Assembly (NCBI GenBank): GCA_964591375.1
Contig: CAZQAU010000005.1
Coordinates: 1-64,000, forward strand
Length of the DNA: 64,000 nucleotides
Reading direction: 5' to 3'
DNA from: CAYYYG01 sp964591375
GTDB taxonomy: Bacteria; Patescibacteriota; Microgenomatia; UBA1406; GWC2-37-13
The notes below the pieces were generated by a model. That model searched no databases, had not been told where the DNA came from, and was given only the letters and a program-made list of their open reading frames with translations. Below are positions 9,601 through 16,670 of the stretch, in pieces (position 1 is the stretch's first letter; each line of letters opens with the position of its first letter). The translations under genes were made by a program, and so were the position numbers.

Positions 9601-12520
9601 AGGTTGATCGCAAAGAAATCCCTCCTTCTTCATTGTTGTCCAAATTTGCGCGCAAATCATTAGCAACTACTTTTGCTGATAAACTTTTGCTGTTAGCACC
9701 ATCTCCTTGAATCATAACATCCATATGAGTGCCAAAATTGTGGCGGGTTCCATCCAAACTGCATATCCAAATGAAATAAATAAGTCCTGGGCGGAATCCA
9801 AAGTAAAAGTTTTTGTAGCTATATAAAAATTGTCCCAGTACATTATGCATATTGGACAAATTCATATCATATTTGTAAAAAGTGGTTCTGGCTGCCGGTT
9901 CGGCTGTTCGATAAAGATTCTGATGCTCAACCAAAACCAATCCTGCATCAGATATATTTGAATGAGAACCTCTGGCAGTCAAATCATACAAATCACATGC
10001 GTTTTTCTGATACATTTTGTATATGGCTCGTTTGGCTTTTACATTATTACTGATAAGAGTAAATGACTTGTTAAGCCCTGACAATACATTGGTATTGATT
10101 TTTTCAAGATGATTAATCAAATAACCGTCTCGCTCATTCATAAAATTACCATATTCCTCTAACAAAAAACTAGTATAACTCATTTCCACATTTCTTTGTG
10201 CTATGTAATCTATTTTCATTCTGGTTTCTGTTTCCAATATCATATTCAACTCTGCACCAGAGGGCAGTGGCTGGTTGTTTTGTTTGTACCGTATTTTCAT
10301 AACATTGTATATCTGGTTCTTCACTTGCTTTCTATTTCTATAAAACTTTCTAATCTCTTTGATAATTTCTCTTGGATGAGCATATTGAATAAAAGAAGGA
10401 ATCTCCAGCAGATTGTTTTTGGTATTGGACATTTCGCCTCTAATGGAATCTTTTAATGATTTGATCTTATTGCTTACATTGGCATCTTTTAATCCATTTG
10501 TAAAGTTGGGGATGTTTGAAAAGCAATCTGTACTATAGTAATCAATTTTGAATGCATCCAGCCATTTCTTTGCAAGTTTGATTTCGTTTAGAGTAAGATA
10601 TTTCTCTCCTACCTTAGGAGGAGGTATGACGCTTGGGTCATATGGGTATTCTGGACCATGATGTAATCTTAAAGCGATTGCTTCGTGGTTCTTATTGCAA
10701 ATAGCTGGATGCATTCTTTCAATTGAGCTATATAATGCTTGATCAACATGAGGTAAAGTTTTTTCTATAAAATTTGCTGGAAATATGGATTCTGGTTGAA
10801 GAATCACATGTGCTCCAGGAATGCGAAGAGTAAATGGCTCTCCTGGTTTGCATTGTTCATAATCAACATACGTCTCTGGTACATGTGTCCAGTAGTCCAA
10901 ATCTTGTACTGGATGACACAAATGAGAACGATCTCTAATAGCATTCAACAAAGTAAACACTTCATTTGCATTCAAAGGATTACCGGGTCCATACTTAAAC
11001 GAATAATCAACAGATAATTCGTTTTCTCTTGCAGCAAATCTCGAATCCTTTGTATACAAATCACACAATTTTCCCCAGTGTTCTGGTTTGCGAATAATTT
11101 TAAACAATTCATACTCATATAGTTTTGCATTGTTTTTGGTATTCCTGTCCTTTTTCTTCAAAGTAGGCAATTGTTTCGGCTTATTCCCATGTCCTTCATT
11201 GTTTCCATTGTCCAAAAATTCTGAAAAGATGTCATCGTTTTCATGTTCTTCTCCGGTAAAGTTTTCGTTTCCAATAATCAAGTATGCTTGCTGTTTTTTG
11301 CTCAAAGAAGCAGTTGCTCTAATAGAAGTAGCATATTCTGCCATATTCTCTCGCAAAGTATCGTTTATAATGGACGCAAAATCGATGCGGGTCCGTATCA
11401 AAACATGAATCGTAATTCCAATGCAACCGGTCCCATACAATCTTGAACAAGCATCAACAAAAGCTTTGAATTTGGGATTCTTCATTGATTTAGTAACTTG
11501 ACTTCCCCAAATCTCATCAAACAATCTCATCTCTTTTTCATCTATAAAAGAGGGCTGTGAATTGGAATCGAATGAAATATCCATCATACTAACTCCGTTC
11601 TCATCTGTGCTTATATCCAGTTTTCTTCTCTTGCCTTTTAAGTCATAATCGTCATCTTCATAGTCATCAAAAGCAAATTTGTCTTCATCGTCTTCATCAT
11701 CAAGCAAAATGTCTCTCATGGCAATCGGGTTTTTCTCTGCTTCTTCTACTTCTTTTTGTTTTTTCTTTTCTGTCAGGTTTTTCAACACTTTTTTCTTCCA
11801 TGCCAAATTGCAAGATTGTATGTATTCAACTACAACTTCAATCGGTGGGAGATAAATAGTCTTCCCTTCTACTTTGTCTTCTTCGTCTTGTATAATATTG
11901 TTTTCAATTCTTTCATTGGAGTTTGTTGTCGGAATTCGATTCTGTCCTCGTTCAATCGCTTTCTCTATGTTTTTATAAAGTGTTGTTGATTGTTTCACAC
12001 TTGCTTGTATAATATTTGGTATTTGCTGAATGTTTGTTTCGTGCAGTTTTCGTTTGCAATCAAGTAATTTCGACATCACCGCATTGGTATTTGAAATTAT
12101 GTTTGCAAGCCCGTCTGGCACAATAATTTTTTGGCTGGTAGCCATCCCATTCGATCTGATTACATTTCCTTGCTTGTCCACTACAATTTTCTTGACAGCT
12201 CCTCCGCGTGCATTCATTCCGACATTCGATCTGCGATTGGCTTCGGTCACTCCGGGCAACCCAATTACCATACACGCTTTCTCTACCGCATGCAAAAACA
12301 TCAGCATAAAAACAAATCGGTTTTGAGAATAACTGGTCAACTTGTAGTTGCCCATTTTCTGGCCATGATCATATATTTGATCAAAGGGGATGTTCAACGA
12401 ATATACTTTATCAACTTCATGATACACTTCATTGTACTGAACATCGTCAGGCCATCCAGAAACGCGTGATTTCTGATTTGCAACGTTTTCCTGCTTTGGC
12501 AGGTCCGTAATATCAGTCAT
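6671..12520 (-). CDS. Giant D5-like superfamily 3 helicase protein
   Basis: This is a 1949-residue protein with an SF3 helicase core of the poxvirus D5/phage P4 type, expected to unwind DNA at viral replication forks. The Walker A motif is GDGANSKS at residues 939-946. Ser takes the place of the usual Gly before Lys-Ser. Walker B is MFIVDHE near 996-1002, motif C is GTTTN near 1053, and a candidate arginine finger is R1073. Core order and spacing fit SF3. D5-family proteins are usually 700-1000 residues, so about 900 extra residues lie before the core and 870 after it. They include an acidic stretch near 270-305 and a basic stretch near 1800-1830. No primase catalytic motif was recognised. 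It converges on the gene at 5748. Confidence 0.88.
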   Translation of the reverse strand: MTDITDLPKQENVANQKSRVSGWPDDVQYNEVYHEVDKVYSLNIPFDQIYDHGQKMGNYKLTSYSQNRFVFMLMFLHAVEKACMVIGLPGVTEANRRSNVGMNARGGAVKKIVVDKQGNVIRSNGMATSQKIIVPDGLANIISNTNAVMSKLLDCKRKLHETNIQQIPNIIQASVKQSTTLYKNIEKAIERGQNRIPTTNSNERIENNIIQDEEDKVEGKTIYLPPIEVVVEYIQSCNLAWKKKVLKNLTEKKKQKEVEEAEKNPIAMRDILLDDEDDEDKFAFDDYEDDDYDLKGKRRKLDISTDENGVSMMDISFDSNSQPSFIDEKEMRLFDEIWGSQVTKSMKNPKFKAFVDACSRLYGTGCIGITIHVLIRTRIDFASIINDTLRENMAEYATSIRATASLSKKQQAYLIIGNENFTGEEHENDDIFSEFLDNGNNEGHGNKPKQLPTLKKKDRNTKNNAKLYEYELFKIIRKPEHWGKLCDLYTKDSRFAARENELSVDYSFKYGPGNPLNANEVFTLLNAIRDRSHLCHPVQDLDYWTHVPETYVDYEQCKPGEPFTLRIPGAHVILQPESIFPANFIEKTLPHVDQALYSSIERMHPAICNKNHEAIALRLHHGPEYPYDPSVIPPPKVGEKYLTLNEIKLAKKWLDAFKIDYYSTDCFSNIPNFTNGLKDANVSNKIKSLKDSIRGEMSNTKNNLLEIPSFIQYAHPREIIKEIRKFYRNRKQVKNQIYNVMKIRYKQNNQPLPSGAELNMILETETRMKIDYIAQRNVEMSYTSFLLEEYGNFMNERDGYLINHLEKINTNVLSGLNKSFTLISNNVKAKRAIYKMYQKNACDLYDLTARGSHSNISDAGLVLVEHQNLYRTAEPAARTTFYKYDMNLSNMHNVLGQFLYSYKNFYFGFRPGLIYFIWICSLDGTRHNFGTHMDVMIQGDGANSKSLSAKVVANDLRANLDNNEEGGISLRSTSQEIFAFSAKADQVDTKGLTNDMFIVDHEMNLENLKDNKEGGGCNAAWKKKMDDHVAVTMAAYLDNGDVKLRMRKKEMIGTTTNILNHTLHGVEQSGVQRSLQVTVTDPTNIDERIQDSMTKESNKSKEDIDTKKKMNTQHHILQQTKYHLDKLIRAKVVVTSSFVGMYVIFKVCDDLTKNIGLEINPRATKYLLLGGMLYEFLDVFIGEFFSPGGRFYNKPITTDSICALEPYLYMNSHHVVASIGTFFRHVIPQGISEVRLALKEQLRVNITMAPGITYDNLFRRKWMSAGQNDETPEHDKNERDKVKSSHNARTSKSIIDWQYVTFKNSITDLAAKLVGYMKGGEIGSTEAYAVRHVQYILWNLTRTYIRSHKYHFDKVDLTKPPVRVGKEKFNIPIAEIDEHRNEIHISWEFLNYAHYDIDVCLKRSLREIFNTEHQPVCDYMWGYLNDCTPYFTTLRLGKGMTSDLDQQIPKENTCKKKMIFPNLNFVSKKHLKYIAQGGLTKDTADSILKERKASIIVDTSLDLYGAMKHAELCHFPCTEKMTRREMLSNVYNYNEILTKATAVAENMLDMNDKEKRIFKKLVKDVIKPFKEKTEQKRIQSEIVDSIPANFQSHQYANNIDDQCTDNSEESKAVRRILDAVDNTEDVDLPSSECMVPVFRNDKEALIEYYKSVNTEPYEAVHPQFESMQPHWVALGLTFEQYKTQHTTPLIREDKYNRWNAYDGKGTDVYPNIIIDEMTELRETKSKINEIINAETQEEYDALTQEIGFMETVTSTYGIIGANLESRLPKSCYQLDINNQKSGRPDIPDKGKKSFGKQKHRKSKSKKNKQQEPPQIHQMEDIDSSKLVSTMSHSTIRINANNATKISHLDEQDDMTNSPIEITQDGFPGTLIDVDKKRLGHKITNIIDLGTRENIKQSKKIFEKKKKTSMVFINEKDEQPSCEKSNSPIQVEVDMDFDWVTGVLNGNVIE

Positions 12521-12585
12521 CTCTCACTCAAACCTGATCAAACCCAACACTATTAGCCTAACCAGATGATATTATTCCCGTATAC

Positions 12586-12658
12586 AAAAATATCTATACC
12601 TTTCTTCACACAATTTGTTTGTTTTTATCGTACTTTTCTTGAATGAAAAATATCTATA
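12586..12658 (-). promoter_or_regulatory. Repeated TATAGATATTTTT element upstream of helicase gene
   Basis: The 13-base word TATAGATATTTTT (minus strand) occurs twice, exactly 60 bases apart (12646-12658 and 12586-12598), within 140 bases of the helicase start. Related TAGATATTT words lie ahead of the genes starting at 42116 and 32641, and two AGATATTTTT copies lie near 43807-43831 ahead of the gene starting at 43752. This suggests a shared promoter class, perhaps for early genes, which is inference. Confidence 0.4.
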
Positions 12659-12743
12659 AAAAATAAGTATAAGGGGACTTTTCCCAAAACCGGATTTTTT
12701 ATTTACAATACAAAACTTAACAATAATTTTTTATTTTTTGAAA

Positions 12744-14456
12744 TCATAAAAAGTCTTCTTCAGAATGGGTTTTGTAGTAGTCGTGTTGTTTTCGTTTTAA
12801 TTCCGTCATAACATAATCAATAGCGCCTTCTTCGTCAAGGGCGCCCTGGACACCATGTTTAGCAAACATAGACGATACTTTGTTTACTGTATCCCTATCA
12901 GTAGAAAACTCAACAAACCAAAGGCGATTTATAATACACATTACTAACGCATATAAGCGTTGATAGTTTATCATTTCGTCTTTTTTGTATTGTTTGTACA
13001 ATTCTATTATATTTAAGGACGAAAGTGGTATTGTGTGAGATTTTCGAACATCGATTGGTATGGAAACACTACATGGCAAATCGTCCGTTTTGATTTGGTT
13101 TAATAACAAAATATCGATATGAAAATGACGGTCTAGAATTTGTTGTGCCATTTGCTTTTTCATTTTCTCGTTTTCACAGTATTTTAGATGCAAAATAGCA
13201 TAATATAATTCAACAATGGCAAGTGCGTTATATACAAACGATTCTTTAACAACCGCATCTTTTAAGAATGTGTTGTTTTCTTCGTCTGGGAATTCTATAT
13301 TTTGATTATTAAATTTATCTTGTATAATCCATTCGGCTGCTTGCACCCGAATAAAAAACAAATCATAATAGTAATCGTCCATCTTGTTTTTGTATTCTGT
13401 AGTTTTTTTTCCTATTAACTCTACTTCATCAGCAGTTGGATGATAATCTTCATCTATATCTATTGGCCCTATGTAATTACAGCAATTGACGTTGTTTGTG
13501 GCAAATTTGGTAAAGAGCTCTTCAAGCCAATACAACATGATGCTTTCGTCTCTGATAGTGTAAACGTTGTTGTCACTTATTTCTCTATATATATCTTCCA
13601 TTTCATAAATTTCTGCACGAGATTTGAACATATATGTGTATATGGGCTTGTATACCAAACACCATATAGAAAACACATACATAGAAGCTATTAGTATTGT
13701 GTAGATGGATCGTCCCCACCAAAATGTAAGGATTCCCATAAAATTCAAACAAGTCAAAACAATCAAAAAACTAGTGCATACAATCAAACTGTTTCTTGTT
13801 TCGTAATAGGAAGTAGTTATTTTTTCTTTTCTTTTGCTTAGCATGATAATCATCACCCACATCAATATTGTGCAAGAACTAATCCATATTATTACAGCCC
13901 CTTTGAAATATAAGTTTGCAGTGCACCAATGATATTTCTTGTCTACATGGGAACCTTGTGTTATTTCAAGTACAATGCAAGTCAATACAATAAAAATATA
14001 TATTGTCCATATCAATACAAATTTGATCGTATTTCGAGCAATTTTGTTTTTTGTGCCGCCCATAATTCCCATACTAAAAATAAGCACGTGACTTGACATG
14101 CGTTGACAAAGCCCAATATACCAAAAGGAAAAGCCAAACACATATGGCAACCAAAAATCAAAAACGGGACAATGGAGTGTCATAAGCATTTGGAAAAACT
14201 TTATGGATACTAAATGCCCATTACTGATAAAAACAGCCCAAATCTGTATTATACTACCTATACACATTAATATGATCGAATTGTAATTTTTAATTTTTAT
14301 GTTTGGCCTGTTTCTGTATTTTGATGCTGCTAAAAGAAATCCTACGAGTATTGCAGTTGCTGTTATACAAACCGCCAATACACACCAATCTGCAGGATTG
14401 GTCCTATCAAGTGGCCGCATAGTTTCATACTTGATATGTATAGTAATATCCGGCAT
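12744..14456 (-). CDS. Seven-transmembrane protein with possible RGS-like C-terminal domain
   Basis: This 570-residue protein has seven hydrophobic helices in its first 280 residues, at about 24-46, 60-79, 100-122, 143-164, 185-205, 222-246 and 252-272. It then has a soluble tail of about 290 residues. The tail is helical. Residues 395-520 loosely follow the pattern of regulators of G-protein signalling: a helix pair, a KQMAQQILDRHF helix like the Ile-Tyr-x-x-Phe helix of RGS domains, then a gap and a closing helix pair ending in RLWFVEF. Plant AtRGS1 and several protist proteins have this 7TM-RGS order. The helices are clear; the RGS reading is weak. Host G-protein signalling interference is a possible role. 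Confidence 0.75.
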   Translation of the reverse strand: MPDITIHIKYETMRPLDRTNPADWCVLAVCITATAILVGFLLAASKYRNRPNIKIKNYNSIILMCIGSIIQIWAVFISNGHLVSIKFFQMLMTLHCPVFDFWLPYVFGFSFWYIGLCQRMSSHVLIFSMGIMGGTKNKIARNTIKFVLIWTIYIFIVLTCIVLEITQGSHVDKKYHWCTANLYFKGAVIIWISSCTILMWVMIIMLSKRKEKITTSYYETRNSLIVCTSFLIVLTCLNFMGILTFWWGRSIYTILIASMYVFSIWCLVYKPIYTYMFKSRAEIYEMEDIYREISDNNVYTIRDESIMLYWLEELFTKFATNNVNCCNYIGPIDIDEDYHPTADEVELIGKKTTEYKNKMDDYYYDLFFIRVQAAEWIIQDKFNNQNIEFPDEENNTFLKDAVVKESFVYNALAIVELYYAILHLKYCENEKMKKQMAQQILDRHFHIDILLLNQIKTDDLPCSVSIPIDVRKSHTIPLSSLNIIELYKQYKKDEMINYQRLYALVMCIINRLWFVEFSTDRDTVNKVSSMFAKHGVQGALDEEGAIDYVMTELKRKQHDYYKTHSEEDFL

Positions 14457-14613
14457 TTTTCAGGTTGTGTTTTAAAACAGGTTTTTGCTTTTGGCATAAA
14501 CAATTGGAAGATTATTATTAATTGCTAAAAGTAATTATTAATGTTTCCAGAAAAAAATAGAAACAACGAAAAATTACGATCTTGTTTTTTAAATTATTGC
14601 ATAATTATATAAA

Positions 14614-15228
14614 ATGCCAACTTCTCCAACAAGGCCTGTTTTGTTTATGTTTGCTGATACTTCTAAACTAGGAAAAGAAGATACAATTGGAAATGTTAGT
14701 GCAAGACTGATAACACAAAGTGATTTTACACATGTAGAACTATGCTTTCCAGATGCACCTGGCCTTACATACAGAGTAACCGAAAGAAGAAATGGTATTG
14801 AAAGTGTTGTTGGCATGGTTTACAATCAGAAATATTACGTTGCATATGAATGTAACCTTCCTCATGAAAAGGTACAACAAATGATAGATTGTTGTGCAGA
14901 ATTGCTCGAAAGCTTGAAACAATATGACAAACGAGGGTTTTGGTGTTATCCATGTGCAGTTATAGCATATTATTTGTTTTGCGGAGCATGGGATCCATTT
15001 GTAGATACAAACAAACTTACCTGTACCAGAATGGTTGGAATGGCAATGAGAGAGGCTGGATTATGGGATATTCCCGAAAGCAAATTAGATATTTTGACAT
15101 GTCAGGATGTTATGAATCAAATAAAAAAGATGGGTGCAGAACAAGTGGATGTGCCAGTATTTGAACTCAATGGAATTTATTCAGATGGATGTGCAAATCC
15201 ATTCACAACTTGTTTTACAACTCAATGA
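14614..15228 (+). CDS. Permuted NlpC/P60-like (papain-fold) protein
   Basis: This 204-residue protein has the order expected of circularly permuted papain-fold enzymes such as poxvirus G6 and the bacterial YiiX/YebB type. The early histidine is in SDFTHVEL (H40, with E42), and the later cysteine is in TCTRMV (C137), leading a helix. In this family His comes first and Cys later. The proteins act as amidases, acyltransferases or proteases on unknown substrates. TATA-like ATTATATAAAA lies immediately before the ATG. It overlaps the end of the convergent gene at 15222 by 7 bases. Activity is inferred from the motif order only. Confidence 0.82.
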   Translation: MPTSPTRPVLFMFADTSKLGKEDTIGNVSARLITQSDFTHVELCFPDAPGLTYRVTERRNGIESVVGMVYNQKYYVAYECNLPHEKVQQMIDCCAELLESLKQYDKRGFWCYPCAVIAYYLFCGAWDPFVDTNKLTCTRMVGMAMREAGLWDIPESKLDILTCQDVMNQIKKMGAEQVDVPVFELNGIYSDGCANPFTTCFTTQ

Positions 15229-16115
15229 TCACAATCCTTTAAATAGTATTTTTTAATAAAAGCCTTGTACTCTTTTGTATTTTTAATCGTTTCAATGTAT
15301 TTTTCCTTGACATAAGTAATGTCTGTCGCTAGCTTGATTTGTTGTTCTTCTGATGATATAGAGTACAAATATTTGACTATCATTGGACCAGGATAGGCAA
15401 TGGCACTAGATAAATCAAATTTTTTCAAAAGAACAATCACGTTCATCCATTCCATTTTCACACTGTTAAACACTATTCCTAGTCTTTCTCCTAGTTCAAA
15501 TCTGTCTTCTAAATCTTTTGTTTGGTCCAAAGGTTTGTCATAAAGAAATAAATTATTTACCACTTCAACAAACAATTGTCTAGTATGCAAGCTTTTTTCG
15601 CACAGAAGTTCGTATATATATCCAAAATCTCTTAATTTGATTGTTTTTAGCAAATTAGGAACATACATTAAAGACCAAATGTGATTGGAATGCATGTAAG
15701 AAATAATTTGTTTTTTCGCTTCAAATTGGACGTCTTCCAGATCTTGTTCCGATTCTTCATCATCCTCATTCAATGCTATTTTTTTAAACGTAATGTTTTT
15801 AAATTTGTCGTCCAAAATCTCCAAAAAAGGAGTTACATCATCGATTAAAAATGCATCATAAAAGGCAACTTTTTCCGATGATAAAATAAACGACAATTCA
15901 TTGGGCCATTTCCTTTTCAATTCATCAAGTGCCACGTACTGATTTGCCCGATTGTCTTTTACTAATGTATCAGTAAGACCTGATTGTTCTACCGTATCCC
16001 AAAAGATCATGCTTGCGTCTTCGTTGTCCATAAACATGTCAACAATGTCGTCAGTAGGTTTCAATGAAACCTGTTCGAGCATTTTGCATTCTTTATCAGA
16101 GCAATGGTTTGCCAT
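15222..16115 (-). CDS. Hypothetical helical protein
   Basis: This protein has 297 residues if it starts at the ATG at 16115 (MANHC); a 13-residue upstream extension runs into the promoter gap. It is mainly helical, with an acidic stretch at about 118-132 (EDDEESEQDLED). No membrane segment or family motif was seen. It diverges from the secreted EF-hand protein and its end overlaps the convergent NlpC/P60-like gene. Confidence 0.8.
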   Translation of the reverse strand: MANHCSDKECKMLEQVSLKPTDDIVDMFMDNEDASMIFWDTVEQSGLTDTLVKDNRANQYVALDELKRKWPNELSFILSSEKVAFYDAFLIDDVTPFLEILDDKFKNITFKKIALNEDDEESEQDLEDVQFEAKKQIISYMHSNHIWSLMYVPNLLKTIKLRDFGYIYELLCEKSLHTRQLFVEVVNNLFLYDKPLDQTKDLEDRFELGERLGIVFNSVKMEWMNVIVLLKKFDLSSAIAYPGPMIVKYLYSISSEEQQIKLATDITYVKEKYIETIKNTKEYKAFIKKYYLKDCDH

Positions 16116-16173
16116 ATTAAAATAAATTTTTAATATAATATTGTTTATATACATTTGTGGGTTTTTTTATTAT

Positions 16174-16596
16174 ATGAAAGTTAATACAAAAATGCTAAAA
16201 ATAATCCTGATCGCTATTCTATGTTTGGGAGTTACATTGGCTTCGGAAAGCTGCAAATTGGACAAAGAGGGCTTCAAAAACTGTGTGTATTCCAGAAAGG
16301 CAGCAATTGATTGCCTTTTTGAAAGCTTTGGAGAAGGAGAAGGAGACAACAGATACCTAGATGGCAAATGGATTTACAAAGCCTGGGACAAATTTTTCCT
16401 GCCTGCAGAAAAACATTATGCACATGACAATCCGGACAATGTCGTAGGACAATGCGATGCAGACGGAGACAAAAAAGTGTACAGACCTGAATTCGAAATC
16501 ACGGCTTGCAAATGCTTAAAGAATTGCTTTGAAGTGGCCGGCGCACTTAGAATGTGCGCAAGGGTGAAAGAAGACCCAAATTGGAGATATGATTGA
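16174..16596 (+). CDS. Secreted Cys-rich EF-hand protein
   Basis: This protein has 140 residues from the ATG at 16174; MLKI six residues later is an equally good start. It begins with a clear signal peptide (MLKIILIAILCLGVTLA) followed by Ser-Glu-Ser-Cys. The mature part carries eight cysteines, enough for four disulfides. It also has one canonical EF-hand loop, DADGDKKVYRPEF, with acidic residues at loop positions 1, 3, 5 and 12. A degenerate partner lies upstream around GEGEGDNRYLDG. A calcium-binding secreted or virion-surface protein is expected; its target is unknown. It resembles host secretory proteins more than known viral families. Confidence 0.82.
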   Translation: MKVNTKMLKIILIAILCLGVTLASESCKLDKEGFKNCVYSRKAAIDCLFESFGEGEGDNRYLDGKWIYKAWDKFFLPAEKHYAHDNPDNVVGQCDADGDKKVYRPEFEITACKCLKNCFEVAGALRMCARVKEDPNWRYD

Positions 16597-16670
16597 GATG
16601 GTTGTTCAAAAACATAAACTTAAACAAAATGTTTTATTCCTAATACAAAATAAAATGACTGACTAATTTT

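Noticed and set aside
12744..14456. Heliorhodopsin or other rhodopsin
   Set aside because: No retinal-lysine context was seen in the seventh helix, and the long helical tail does not fit that family.
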